Shown here: one piece after another, positions 45,464 through 56,331 of the stretch
Layout of the letters: each line of letters opens with the position of its first letter
How positions within the stretch are numbered: the first letter of the stretch is position 1
NCBI GenBank assembly: GCA_010015745.1
Contig: ML978154.1
Coordinates: 706,668 to 770,667 of the forward strand
Length of the DNA: 64,000 bases
Reading direction: 5' to 3'
DNA from: Setomelanomma holmii
Lineage: Eukaryota; Ascomycota; Dothideomycetes; Pleosporales; Phaeosphaeriaceae
Program-made: the position numbers and the translations under genes
The notes under the pieces: model-generated
The model's input: only the letters and a program-made list of their open reading frames with translations
Told to the model about the DNA's origin: nothing
Database searches by the model: none

Positions 45464-47124
45464 TCAAACATTCATCCTCGCCTTCTTCTGCTGCGCATCC
45501 AAACCTTCATCACTGATCTGTCTCTTGATCGTCTGTTTGCCCTGCACCTTCCTCATCCACAGTCCGCAACAAGCAAGTCAATCCGTTCACCTTCAGAGAC
45601 CCACTTACATATTTAGGTAGAAATTAAACCTCTATAGGCAACTACTAGGCTCAAATAGGTAGTCAATCAAGTCAAGCCAGACCTTCTGAGCCCCACTTAA
45701 TTGCTTGTTGCGGAGTCTATCCTCATCCCGTCCCGAATCGCCAGGATCCTCTTGTTCGCAACGTCTAACTGCTTCTTTGTTATGTCAAGTTCAGACTTAC
45801 AGTTAACGTAGTCGACCACTCTCCCTTCGAGCGCAGCCTGACATTCCTTAAGCTTCTCTTTCACGCCCTTGACTTCTGCATGCGTGGCGGATGTGCGCTG
45901 AAGTTCCTGAGCAAGGTCTTCTTCATACTGCCTAGTCAAGCGGCGAAGCTCCTGGTCGGTCTGAAGAGCTTTTAAATTGAGTTATTTCTTTTGTGCGGCC
46001 ACAAGGTCATCGCATTCCTTCTGGATTTTGGCAGACTGGTCTTGTATGTCTTTTTGAAACTCCTGCTTCAGCGCGACTTTACTGGCAGCTTCATAGACAG
46101 CCTCACTCTTGTGTTCAGCAACGGCTACATTTGCGATGTCTAATGCTTCCTTCAGGTTGACGATGGTACATGCATCGGCTTTAGCTTGACATTCGTGTTG
46201 CTGTGCTTTCGCTCCAGCCTCTTCCAATGCTTTCCTGGACCACTTCGCGGCATTCGCATGATACGCAGCCTTCCCTTCGCACGCGGCTAAACGGTCTTCG
46301 GCCCTGTTCAATGCTTCTCTCGAGTTGTTCATGGTAATTGCATGCTCAGCCACCTGTCCCTTGTACCTGACGGCGTTCTCTTGGGCAATCTTCAGTGCTT
46401 CCTTGAGCTCAGGGACATGTTTCGATTCTGAGCGCTCTGATTGTGCCAAGAACTCCATGATCTGCTTGAAAGCTGCGGCCGGTGACAATGTTAAGAGTGA
46501 CGCCTGAATGTCCCCCGGCTGATCTCGATCGCTGTGACCCTCGATTTCAGGGGCGACATCTGACAGACATACAACATCATTGTCCTCATCAGCGTCCTCC
46601 TCATCGTCCTCCTCATAGTTCTCCTTATAGTCCTTCTCATCGTCCTCCTCATCGTCCGTCAAGGTCTTTCGCCTCCTGGGCGTAACTTTGGGCCTGGTTG
46701 TCTTTGATCTCACGGGACTCTTCACAGACCTCATCCATAGCTCGAGCTCTTTTGGTGGTATTCCCATAATCTGTCTCAATTTGCCTTTTCTGGTGAAGTT
46801 GTACGGATACGCGACGAACAAAGCCGACGCCGATGTGCCGTCACTGAGCTTGGTGTCATCCTTGGAATCCTTCCGCGAAGACCGGTACTCAAGAATCTTC
46901 TTAGCGAGGCATGATCGATACGCCAACCTAGCGGGCGGGAGCTTGCTCTTCTCGTAACTTTTGCCGTTATCAGTGCTCTTGATATCCTTGATGAGCGGCC
47001 AGGTCCGTGGGTCGGTCTCGTCGTAGTCTTGCTTGAGCCCTTTGATGTGTATGCGCATGAGATGCCCGTCCCAGCTAAAGTCGTGGTTCCATTCTCCGTC
47101 TGGCGCAATATTCAAGGTAGCCAT
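45464..47124 (-). pseudogene. cluster family member C, interrupted by a MITE-like insertion
   Basis: Third paralogue. Start ATG 47124 aligns with members A and B. Parts: D-F-S-W-D-G, T-D-P-R-T-W-P-L-I, A-Y-P-Y-N-F-T-R-K, a strongly acidic stretch ending in D-V-V-C-L-S-D (a SUMO-interacting-motif look-alike), then long coiled coil. An in-frame TAA at 45984-45982 interrupts the coiled coil, unless a 42-nt intron (46002-45961, weak GTGGCC donor) is spliced out. Further on, a 162-bp element plus 8-bp target duplication splits the frame at 45727/45558. The frame beyond the element (45553 to the TGA at 45464) encodes a basic tail beginning R-K-V-Q-G-K, matching R-K-A-Q-G-V in member A. Confidence 0.8.
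45558..45719. mobile_element. 162-bp hAT-like MITE inside cluster member C
   Basis: Terminal inverted repeats: 45558-45576 and 45701-45719, 16 of 19 matching, with the inner 14 identical (TCCGCAACAAGCAA). The flanks carry an exact 8-bp direct duplication TCCTCATC at 45550-45557 and 45720-45727. An 8-bp duplication is characteristic of hAT-superfamily transposition. The element has no coding capacity. It also contains a 19-bp direct repeat (45589-45607 and 45681-45699, 17 of 19 identical). It does not start with GT or end with AG at the breakpoints, so it is not an intron. It is probably non-autonomous and needs a transposase from elsewhere. Confidence 0.85.
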
Positions 47125-47320
47125 GGTTGTTGATGAACCTGTAAGTATGCGCAGGTTGGTTCTCGCTTCCTGGAGGTAGCGAAGAGGACTAGTCATTGAG
47201 TAAGTAAGTAGTTTTATAGCTTACTGGTTATTATCAGCCCCGACTTCACTTGTATCTTAGCTTTTGTGGTTTGTTCGCAAACTCACATGGAGTTCACATT
47301 TCCCTCACTACGTTATCACT

Positions 47321-49435
47321 TTACTTTGCCTCCACGCCCACTTCTCTTATCCTCCCTTCTAGCCTCGGTGCTATAGCCTTTGTCCAGTTCACCTGGAACT
47401 CACTCACGCCCAGCTCGTCACATAGCTTCGGCGAATGCTTCAAGCCCGCCAATCTCCACCATTTGCGCATCACCCTCCTCACAACGTCCTTCTCCCGCTC
47501 ATCAAAGCGTATAGGCACACTGTCATCATACATTGGTCCATCATCCTCGTCTTCATCCACGTCCGGATCTTCTGACTCACTGTCCTTGTGGTCTGGTTTC
47601 GACGAACGAACGACTCTATCGATGGCCGGCGGTTGCGGCGCACCTGCGGTCGAGGGTGATGTAGGTGAGGCGTCATGAAAACCATGCGACTTCTGCAAAT
47701 TTGTTTGTATGGATAGGAATCGATTGTTCATCGAAGGCCCCATGCGTTTCCAGCGGCCGAGCACTTTAAGAGACATGAAGTACTGGCGGAGAATGGTGGA
47801 GATGAGGACACCGTTTTCTTCAGACACGATTTCTTTCGCAACCCCACCTTCTTCTTCGATGAGGAGTGATGTATACCCGTCTGCACATCCGTTAGTCTGC
47901 TTCCCTGATTTGGATGTATGAGACAACGTACCCTTTCCGCGACCCATGTACCCACGTGTGGCGAGCACATACTCTCTCTTCTCATCCAAAGGCTCATCCC
48001 CAATCGTCACATTTCCTATTCTCGAATGTGGTGGCTTTGAGTAGTCTGTCTCGAATTTGATGTTCGAAACTTGAGGAAACCTTCCTTCGAGCGCTGGGTA
48101 GTTGCTAACACCATTCTCTAATGCCTCGAATATCGCTTTTCCCGTGACCTTCAACACGACAACAGGGTCCTCGAACGGGAAGCAGTTCACAATGTCGCCA
48201 AGTTTCAGCAAGCCAGGTGGGTAAATCTGATCTCCGCGTATTGTTCCAGCAGCCATTATGCAGCAATCCGCTGAATAGTAGTATCGCATGAGGTCGCACA
48301 CAAAGTTGCCAATGTTAGACTCTTTCGTCCTTACCGTAGTGAAGCGAGCATCTAGCGGGGCAGCTGTGTATCCGATGGGCTTATCCAGCCTCTTCCTTAT
48401 CTCCTGCGTCTGCCCGGCCACCAACGCCATTGCGGCCGGGTCTTCTGGTATGCTGCTGACAATGTCCCGTCTTATGATCTTGAAGTCCCAATCCCTGCCC
48501 TCTGACTTTCGCCACGCTTCTATGTGCGATAATTGCTTGAAGTCTGTCCCGGATCGTAACACGTGTGTGCCGTTGATATGGCTGTATGAGTAGTAGTGGT
48601 CGTGGCCACCGAGTATGATGTCGATCAAGTCACCTCCAGTCTTCTCTGCAAGCTTGTTGTCATTTGGCTCTCGTTGATGCGATACGCATACGATGATTTC
48701 GGCCCCCTGCTCTTTCAAGCCAGGAATGAGCTCCTTTGCTGTCGCCGAAGCGCTTTTGTATATGATGTCTGGCGGCAGGGAGTTGATGGTGTCGAGCCAT
48801 TCTCGTTCTGCCAATCCAATAACGCCGACTTTTATGCCGTTCGAGGATGTGAGCATGACCGTCTTCTGGGCGTTGCCAAGCGGGACACCTTCGCCAAGTG
48901 CGGGATCGAGGACGTTGGCGAGGAGCCATGGAAACTTGCATTTCGATGTGAGGTAGCGGTATTGTCGAACGCCAAAATCGAGATCATGGTTCTACATTCT
49001 GCTCAGCTGTAGCAACCTTTCACGTACTAGCTATACTTACTCCTACACAAGAGACGTCTGTGCCAATATTATTCAGAACCGGGACCATATGCCGGCCTGT
49101 TGATGTCAGCTCGTTTCGCTGCTTGGCTATACTGGTTCTCCTAGGTGTACAGCATACTGACCTTTAGTAATGCTGCTTTCGATGCTTGGATTAAACGCGT
49201 CTCCAGAGAAGAACGTCAAGACTTTCGGCTGTCCTTTAAACACCTCGTCATCCCTATAGTAATTGACCAAGGTCTGAAATCGCGCATAGCCACCCACAGG
49301 TTCACGTGAACCGGCTTCAACGTGGTACACATCGTTATAGTGTAGGAACCTCAGGTCTGGCGGGGTGGAGTTTGCCCCACCTTGCGGCGACGTTATGAGT
49401 TGCTCTTCGGCTGATGGGGCCTTTGTGGGCGTCAT
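47321..49435 (-). CDS. 5'-nucleotidase family metallophosphatase
   Basis: Four exons, 49435-49162, 49096-49041, 48991-47932 and 47880-47321, all in phase, 649 aa. The second exon is only 56 nt, and the last intron (51 nt, GACTAAC branch site) is readable through, so it is easily missed. Metal-binding blocks: L-H-Y-N-D-V-Y-H near residue 32, F-S-G-D-A-F, G-N-H-D-L-D-F-G at 110-117, and G-G-H-D-H-Y-Y. The C-terminal nucleotidase domain follows (N-I-G-N-F-V-C-D-L-M-R, R-G-D-Q-I-Y). No signal peptide, so probably cytosolic, hydrolysing nucleotides or related phosphoesters. The acidic C-terminal tail is extra relative to bacterial UshA. Confidence 0.92.
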
Positions 49436-50014
49436 TATGCCTCAAAGATGTTGCTGGAGCTGTGGGTACAAGATTGGGAAAATACAGCATACACAACGTT
49501 CGTGTCGCGTGTTGAAGCGGTGAGTACCTGTGACAGCATTCTGCTGCGATTCAGGGTCCAGCTGCGCCTAGGGTTTGAATTATTGATTGTGACCAATGAT
49601 GTGTGACGCTTACGAGCGATATGCAGGGTCCAACAGGCATGTGGAGCTTCCATGACATGGACATTGTTGTAGGTGTTTACTTCGTAATATGCTATTCTGA
49701 CAAGCGAAGACCACGAGCACATGCAGCATGTGATAGATGCTGTATATCTAAGCTCGCTTCAATGCAAAGAAGGGCATGTTACCCTCACGCCTCCAAAAAC
49801 TGCGTCTTTCCAATCATCATGTCGTGAGATACGCTGCGCCGAATCCAAGATGCGCCGCGAATCCCGCAAATCCAAATGAAAACCAGAAGGAAGCCTAAAG
49901 TGCGTTCCAACCATCCCAGAGATTCAACTTAGCCTTGCCCTTCCCTTTCGGACCAGACCTAACCCTAGAGCCTTCTAGAATCGATTCCGAACGCCTTGAA
50001 CTCCGTCCTAATTC
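49436..50014. other. intergenic gap
   Basis: About 580 bp upstream of the 5'-nucleotidase gene and downstream of the ING gene. No convincing gene or repeat seen. Confidence 0.5.
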
Positions 50015-52145
50015 CTATTGCCTACTACTGCCAGGCCGACCACCCTTTGCCTTTGACTTTGCATGTGCCTCTTTGCACTCGTCACTGCAGAACCATTTCG
50101 TTCTGCCGACAGGTGCCTTCTCAAGGTTCACGCAAGCAAGATGGAACCATTCGCGTGGACAATCGTCATTGTCACACGCTACCATGTTGCCATATGACAC
50201 CTCATTGCAGTAGCAGTATCGTGGTTCGTCACCGTCCTCATCCGATTCCACCTCTGCCTCTGGGTATTCATTCTCCTGGTCGGGTGCAAGTGAGCTGGCG
50301 GCGGATGATGGAGGGTTCGATTTGGTGTTCGGCGCCGATTTAGCGGTTGTCGAGGCAGGCGCTGTGTTCGATGTCGACTGAGCATTCTTCTTATGCCCTC
50401 GCTTCGATACAGAGCCTGTGGTAGTACTGTTGTTCTCAGACGATGTGTTGGAATTGGAATTGTTTGCGTTGCGCGTGCTTCGGCTGCGCGCCATCGGAAT
50501 CTCGGGGAAGGACCCAGCGACTGGCGTCGCAGTCTTTGAGGTTCTGCCTGCTCGAGTCGTGAGTGGTGCAGGTGTTGGCATGTCAATGTCCATGCGTTCA
50601 GGATCTTGCTGCAGGTGCTCTTCTTGCTTCATGGCCACTGGCTCGAAAGGCTGTGCCATGTCCAGCACGTTCTTTGGTGTCGCTGCGTCCTGCACCGAAG
50701 CATTGTCGCGGGTGATGCCAGCGGCCTGCTCCAACTCGGTGATGGGGTTGCTGCTGGCAGTCTGCTGGACGGAGTGGGAAGACGATGGCCGTCGTCCGCT
50801 TGCTGCATCTTGAGTGTTGCCCGATGCGACCGAGTTGGCTATAGAGTTCTTCCTGGCGCGAGCAGATAGCGGCCGATCCGCTGCACCAGCGATTGCCTTG
50901 TTGATGGCGAAGTTCGTCGCCAGAGGAGAGGATGCCAGGGGCGGCGAGTATGGCGGAAGCTGGTTCTTGCGTTGAGCTGGTGCGGGAGCAGCTCGTGGTT
51001 TTCGCTTCGATGAGGGACCATGTTCCAGCCCTGGAGTCGCTCGTGGACTTGAGCCTGCGCGTCCACCACCATGTCCGCTTGCTTTGGGTGCACCACTCAG
51101 TGAGCGTTCCATTGCCGGGGCGCTCGGCATTGCAGCAGCGAGGGCTTTCTCGGTCTTCTTCCGCTTGCCGTGCGGTCCTGCGCCATTGCTCGATATACCC
51201 AGGCCAATGTTGCGGCTGTCCCCCTGAGCCACGTCTGCTTGGAGAGGCTTCCTCTTATGCGGCTTCTTAGCAGGCCTGTCGTCAAAGTCTGAGTCGACCT
51301 GATGATGCCGACTTCGCTTATTCGCTAGCATCGCCTCGCGCCGTGCCTCACTCTTCGCAGCTATCGAGTCTACGTCATGCACGTGCTGTGCAGCCGCAGC
51401 CAGATTATTCGCAGAAGCCACTTCGCGCCGCTGTCGCTCGTGCGTTGTACCGCCCTTCTTCTTCTCCTCTTTATCCGCGTATGCCCAATGTGTGAGGCTG
51501 CCGTATCGCGCCTCGTCGCTGATCTCGTTGTCAAGCTGGGAGTACGAGTGGTGCATGCGCATGAGTCCCTTGTCCTTTGTGACCTTCGTCGCCTGTAGCA
51601 CGACTAGTTTCTCGTCGAGGGTTGGCAACATCTGCGCGATGAGCATCCGCAGGCGGAAAAAGAGCTGTCGCTTCGTGATGTCGGCTTGTTCTTCGGACGA
51701 GAGGCTGTCAAAGCTCTGATTTTGAAGCTACGCGGGATCAGCAAAGTTGATCCTACTCGTCGCAAAGTCTGGGGCTTACACTGGCGTTGTAGTCTGCTCC
51801 TCCGCTATTCTGCTCTACATTGCGTAATTGTGTCTTGGTAGTCGTGGGCAGCTGCGCAATCTCGTCAAGCAGCACCTTCAGCATATGCTCGGGATCGTGG
51901 AGCTTGGCTTCCACTTCCTTGAACATGGAAAAATGCTTGATGATTTCCTTAGGGAAAGCGTCCACCGCCCCAGTAAAATGTGTCAGGGCTGGTAGAAAGC
52001 CTGGCGCATTGTTGGAAGCTTCCGGTGTCTGCTCGAGCCCGTTGGCGGCGAGTCTTCCAGCAAATGAGCGCGCATAGTAGTTTGTAGGCCTGACAGTAGC
52101 TCGCCCTTGTCTTGTGGACGTTCTTGTGCCCGTTGTCGGCGGCAT
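50015..52145 (-). CDS. ING-family PHD-finger chromatin protein
   Basis: Reader of H3K4 methylation in histone acetyltransferase or deacetylase complexes (Yng/Pho23/ING group). Exons 52145-51780 and 51727-50015 joined in phase across a 52-nt intron, 692 aa. The N-terminal ING helical domain spans the exon junction (L-T-H-F-T-G-A-V-D-A-F-P; then Q-A-D-I-T-K-R-Q). A long Ser/Ala/Lys-rich low-complexity linker follows. The C-terminal PHD finger is complete: Y-C-Y-C-N, C-D-N-D-D-C, W-F-H-L-A-C, W-F-C-S-D-E-C. The linker makes it longer than yeast Pho23 (330 aa). Pho23-like is my best guess by layout. Confidence 0.9.
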
Positions 52146-53810
52146 GATGGCAGGACGAGCGCGATGGGAAGTAGTGCCGAAGGTTGACGTGCTCAGTGTA
52201 GGATGAAATACCGGGTTGGAATGAGCGTAGTAGGATTGACGTGTGGGCGCATCTCAAGCGTGAAGCCGACGTTTGCTTGTGGAGGAAGGAATTGCGCGTG
52301 GACTGGGGCGAGGAGTGCGAGGATTGTAGCTTGCGGGCTTCTGCCGACAGCGCGGAGCGTGACGACGGTCACGTGGATCGGCGCCAAATCTAAAAGGTTC
52401 CGATGCCAGCCGAACGACGAAACATCGAACGGCACTTCATAAGTTTGAACACCTCACGTTGCGCGCCCATACCGTTCTTCCCCATAGCCTGACCCCTCAT
52501 GTGACGAATGCTGCGATGGGCGATTGCGAAGACGAGATGAGATGAAAGCCAAGGTTCACCAGGATGATGCTCGCGCATGTTCACTTTAGCCCTCTTCTCG
52601 AAAAGGAGGTGGACTAGAACATATGCTACTGAACTACCAAGGTAATATCGACGGCTCTAGACTTATAGCCCTATCCTCAGTCAATTATCAAGCATTCGGA
52701 ATGACTCAGGCCTCTAGTCACCATCATGAGCTGCAAGCCAACAATAGTAAGTCAAAGCGTACCGAGCTGTGAGTGGACTGTGTTGACGATGTTCTTATAG
52801 ATCGATTACATAGCCCCACCGTCCCCTGCACGATATTGCTGTGTCTTCGTCATGCTACGTCGTAGGATGGGATGTCGGTGAATAACCTTGTTCGAAGACT
52901 AGTAATCGTGAAATTTACAGTAGTGCGGTGTCATCCTTTTCTCTGCTCGCCAGTGCTCAGTCGAGTAAACAGTATTTCGCAGGCTTATTCCTGCTTCAGC
53001 TACTGCACAACGCCAATTGGAGGGCAAGGTAATCTTTCAGGTCTGGAGCCGTCATGAGCTCAAACAGTATGGCATGCTACATCTCCGTTTGGCATTAATA
53101 GATGTCGTTCAATACTGCTGTCTCTATGTCATGACTCTCACTCGTTTCCTCCTCTCGCTGTCATCTGTCACCTGGCATTCGTGTCATTTCAACCCCACCT
53201 TCGACATGAACGGCCAGCTTGGACTCCCGCACGATCATCTCCGTGTGACACGATGGTAATGTGGCCCACTCGCTGCGCTCGCGTTGGCTGTATCCCCTGC
53301 ACGTCCGTGACTTGCTATTGCTCATTCACGCTAGGACTGTTCCTGTTCAACAAATTAGGGCCATGTACAGCTCACCGAGAAGTTGGTGGCCGGAGCTTCA
53401 CCACGGATTGAGCGCGAACGCATGCCTTGGCGCCCAATCCCGAGTTCCAGCAGCTTTGTCATTACACTCAAATGCCTACAATTGGCCTTCATAGCCAGGC
53501 TGAAGCGGTATCGGGCAGCCTTGCGTTCAATTGTGCGCCATTGAGGTGATTCACAGACAATAGCAGGCGGATACGTTCCAACTTGCGGTCACAGTGAGTT
53601 GGTCAGGCAACGGTCCAAACGCTCTATTGTCACCTCGACTTCACTTTTGGCCTGCGCAATCGCGCCACCCCGCTTGATTTAAACCCTTCGCTCACCTGCC
53701 ACGAGATCTCTTTCCTCACAACGCCCTCGACCGCCGCTCACGACCGAGCTCCTCATTCAAGACATAAGTATCAATCTACCTCAGCTCTTTTTACTCTACC
53801 TCCTGACAAT
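52146..53810. other. intergenic gap, divergent promoters
   Basis: About 1.7 kb between the divergent ING gene and the SPKK-tail gene. The last roughly 150 bp before 53811 are pyrimidine-rich, typical of a fungal promoter and 5' leader. No convincing gene inside. Confidence 0.5.
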
Positions 53811-54770
53811 ATGTCGACTACTGTTATGACCAACATCGCCAATACGCCCCAAGTCGATCGGGTCCGCGACACCATGAGCTTCAGCAACATCCTGGTACCT
53901 TCCGCTGCAGGCTTCTCCTCCGACGTCACCGCCACTGCTCCCGTCCTTGCCCCTCCTGTCACCTCATGCAAGACCGAAGCGCCCCTCAAGGAAGAAGAGG
54001 CTGGGTCGCAGGACACAGTCATGGAGGAAACTGCCGTGGCCGAGGACACTGACGATACCGCTGAGGCCAACGCTGAGGATGTTCCAGACGACGAGCGCGA
54101 GTTCATCTGCAAGAACGACGAGACTTCCCGCTGCCTCGCCGGCCAGTATACCAAAGACCTCTCGCGCAAGGTCATCTCCGATCACTTTGGCCGCAACAAG
54201 GCGTGCACCCGCGACATCACCGACTGGCCTCTCTTCTGTCGCAAGCACTACCAGCGCGCGACTTACAACAAGAAGCTCTGGCAAATCCGCAAGCTCAACC
54301 TGATCCACCGCCAATTCGACGTCATCGAAGACCAGTTCGCTGGCACTACTTACGACATTCACTTCAAGAAGTCCGAGGAAGCTCGCCTCAACGAATACTC
54401 TCGCAAAGTCGCTTCTGGCTGGTCCGAGGAGGAAGCTGCCAAGTTGGTCGCTCCGTCCACCGGCAAACACTTTGAGGCACCTATCAACATCCTTCGCGAG
54501 CTTGACCTTGACCTGGGCAAGAACAAGTCAATCGTGGAGGTGAAGGAGATTGTTGAGAAGATTCTGGAGCAGGTCACGGACGGTGAGACCGAGCAGGTGC
54601 CTTCTATCGAGTTCCTGCCCAACCTTCCCGGCAAGATCACTTCGCCCAAGAAGGCTCCCAAGACACCGTCACCCAAGAAGTCTCGCGCTGTGAAGACTCC
54701 TAGCTCCAAGGGAACTCCCGGTCGCGTCTCCGCCAAAGGGTCCGTTAAGAAGCCTAGTCACAAGGACTAA
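53811..54770 (+). CDS. conserved fungal Cys/His protein with SPKK-type tail
   Basis: Intronless, 319 aa. A low-complexity acidic N-terminus is followed by a conserved core (about 95-245) with spaced Cys and His: F-I-C-K-N-D, S-R-C-L, K-A-C-T-R-D-I, L-F-C-R-K-H-Y-Q-R. This looks like a zinc-binding fold and continues with L-W-Q-I-R-K and helical sequence. The last 45 residues repeat S-P-K-K and T-P-S-like units, as in histone-H1-like DNA-binding tails. I recall similar uncharacterised proteins across Pezizomycotina but cannot name the family. Likely nuclear. Confidence 0.8.
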   Translation: MSTTVMTNIANTPQVDRVRDTMSFSNILVPSAAGFSSDVTATAPVLAPPVTSCKTEAPLKEEEAGSQDTVMEETAVAEDTDDTAEANAEDVPDDEREFICKNDETSRCLAGQYTKDLSRKVISDHFGRNKACTRDITDWPLFCRKHYQRATYNKKLWQIRKLNLIHRQFDVIEDQFAGTTYDIHFKKSEEARLNEYSRKVASGWSEEEAAKLVAPSTGKHFEAPINILRELDLDLGKNKSIVEVKEIVEKILEQVTDGETEQVPSIEFLPNLPGKITSPKKAPKTPSPKKSRAVKTPSSKGTPGRVSAKGSVKKPSHKD

Positions 54771-55493
54771 TCTTCTCTCACCGTTGCTTGCATTGCTCGC
54801 AGTGACTGCTGTGCACGATCCACAACTATACCAGCGCCTCCCCACAACACAGCCAACTCTCCTGACACGACTCTGTTTCTTTCTCTGTCTTCACGGCCTT
54901 TACGAATCTTCCTCAAAGGGACACGTCGCTCTATTCCATCGCTACAAGCTGTCGTAGGACCATCCGGCGGTGCTGTACGTCAGGACATCATCTCTGCGCA
55001 CTAGATTCGCAAGTAGCTTTGTAGAATACGACGACGTACTTATTTTTCTTTTCCTTTATTTATCTGGGCTCGACAGAGCTCCTTCTTCAAGCACAGGACG
55101 GCCAAATTCGAATTGCGCGTTAGGATATACCCGTCGTCTGCTGGATGACATTTCTTACTTGCATATCTACATAGACGGACATGGCGTTTGGCGATCTCGA
55201 TACGCTGGCTGTTCAGCCAATTGCATTTGAGGTGGGGAAGCATGAGTTGTGTCAAGTACGCAATACAATATTGAAAATCATGAATCTCGCCGTTTATGCT
55301 GTGATATCGCCGGGTTGGAAAAAAACGCGCTATCACGTGCAAACACGTGCTATTTCGTGCCCCACTTCATTTGCATCCATGGTTCATCCTCCAATCAATG
55401 ATGCGTGCACGTGGCGTGCTACCACCATGTCACACTTCGCTCACAATTGTGAATGTCCAAATTCTTCTTCCATGAATCTCTATTGTATTTGCG
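54771..55493. other. intergenic gap
   Basis: About 720 bp: 3' untranslated region of the preceding gene and the upstream region of the 2EXR gene. Contains the CACGTGC repeat listed separately; otherwise nothing seen. Confidence 0.5.
55334..55360. promoter_or_regulatory. phased CACGTGC sites upstream of the 2EXR gene
   Basis: CACGTGC occurs at 55334-55340 and 55344-55350, and a partial CGTGC at 55356-55360, spaced exactly 10 bp, one helical turn. CACGTG is the core E-box recognised by bHLH factors. The array is about 135-160 bp before the ATG at 55494. A regulatory role is inferred. Confidence 0.4.
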
Positions 55494-56306
55494 ATGTCCT
55501 TTCTAAGTTTGCCAAAAGAGATTCGTCTAGCAATATGGTCGCTCGCCTACTTCACGGAGCCGCCTCGGCTTGTTGCGGTGCGAACGAAGCCCCATAACGA
55601 GGATCATGAGGAGCATTCGTTTTGCCCGCGGTACTCACCAAGTCCCGCGCCCACAGTCGTCAATACCTGTCATGAGGCTCGTGCCGAAGCATACTACCAA
55701 GCCCGCAAGGCAGGGCACATTGTCTGGCTTCGGCACGGACTACGAAGCATTCCTTCTCAAGATCATTTGCCGTACACCGAGTGGTTCTACTTTCGCTTCG
55801 AGACCGACATTCTTTATCTACCTTTGGAGGGTCCTGGCGTTCAACACTTTGATGATTCGCCTGACGTCGGAATACTGCCGCATTTCCGAGAAGCCATGAA
55901 CTGCGACGCATCACAACTCCGAAATATCGCGATCACGAAGGTCATCTGGTGCGGCTACCGCGATGGCAGCATTTCGAATACGCTCCGCGATTTTCCTCAT
56001 ATATCACACTTGATTATGATGGTCCCGGACGAAGTCCTAGAGCAGGAAACACAAAAAACACTATTCGTGCGCGCAGTTCGAAGAATTATCACTTTGTACA
56101 AGTTCGACATGCGAAGCCAATCTGGAGCTACGAACCTGGAAGTTCCGGTCGACATCGACTTTGCGACTCTACAAGCAGGCAAGCTAGTTACAGTGCCCCA
56201 AGAGATATGGGAAAGCTGGAGTGATCTAGGCTGCAGCTGGGTGTTTACGGACAGGCCCTTGCAACTCTACGAGTCAATGAGTTGGTCTTATCCCAATTTC
56301 GACTGA
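55494..56306 (+). CDS. 2EXR-domain protein
   Basis: Intronless, 270 aa. The N-terminus reads F-L-S-L-P-K-E-I-R-L-A-I-W-S-L-A, the F-box-like opening of the fungal 2EXR family. Then come P-P-R-L-V-A-V and T-V-V-N-T-C-H-E-A-R-A-E-A, its second conserved block, and the strand F-E-T-D-I-L-Y-L. These are abundant, fast-expanding Pezizomycotina proteins with no established biochemical role. No signal peptide or membrane segment. Confidence 0.85.
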   Translation: MSFLSLPKEIRLAIWSLAYFTEPPRLVAVRTKPHNEDHEEHSFCPRYSPSPAPTVVNTCHEARAEAYYQARKAGHIVWLRHGLRSIPSQDHLPYTEWFYFRFETDILYLPLEGPGVQHFDDSPDVGILPHFREAMNCDASQLRNIAITKVIWCGYRDGSISNTLRDFPHISHLIMMVPDEVLEQETQKTLFVRAVRRIITLYKFDMRSQSGATNLEVPVDIDFATLQAGKLVTVPQEIWESWSDLGCSWVFTDRPLQLYESMSWSYPNFD

Positions 56307-56331
56307 TGCGTGTCCCTTCCAGGCGCCTGAC

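Noticed and set aside
45558..45719. The MITE read as a spliceosomal intron
   Set aside because: The breakpoints lack GT and AG, while an exact 8-bp duplication and inverted termini are present.
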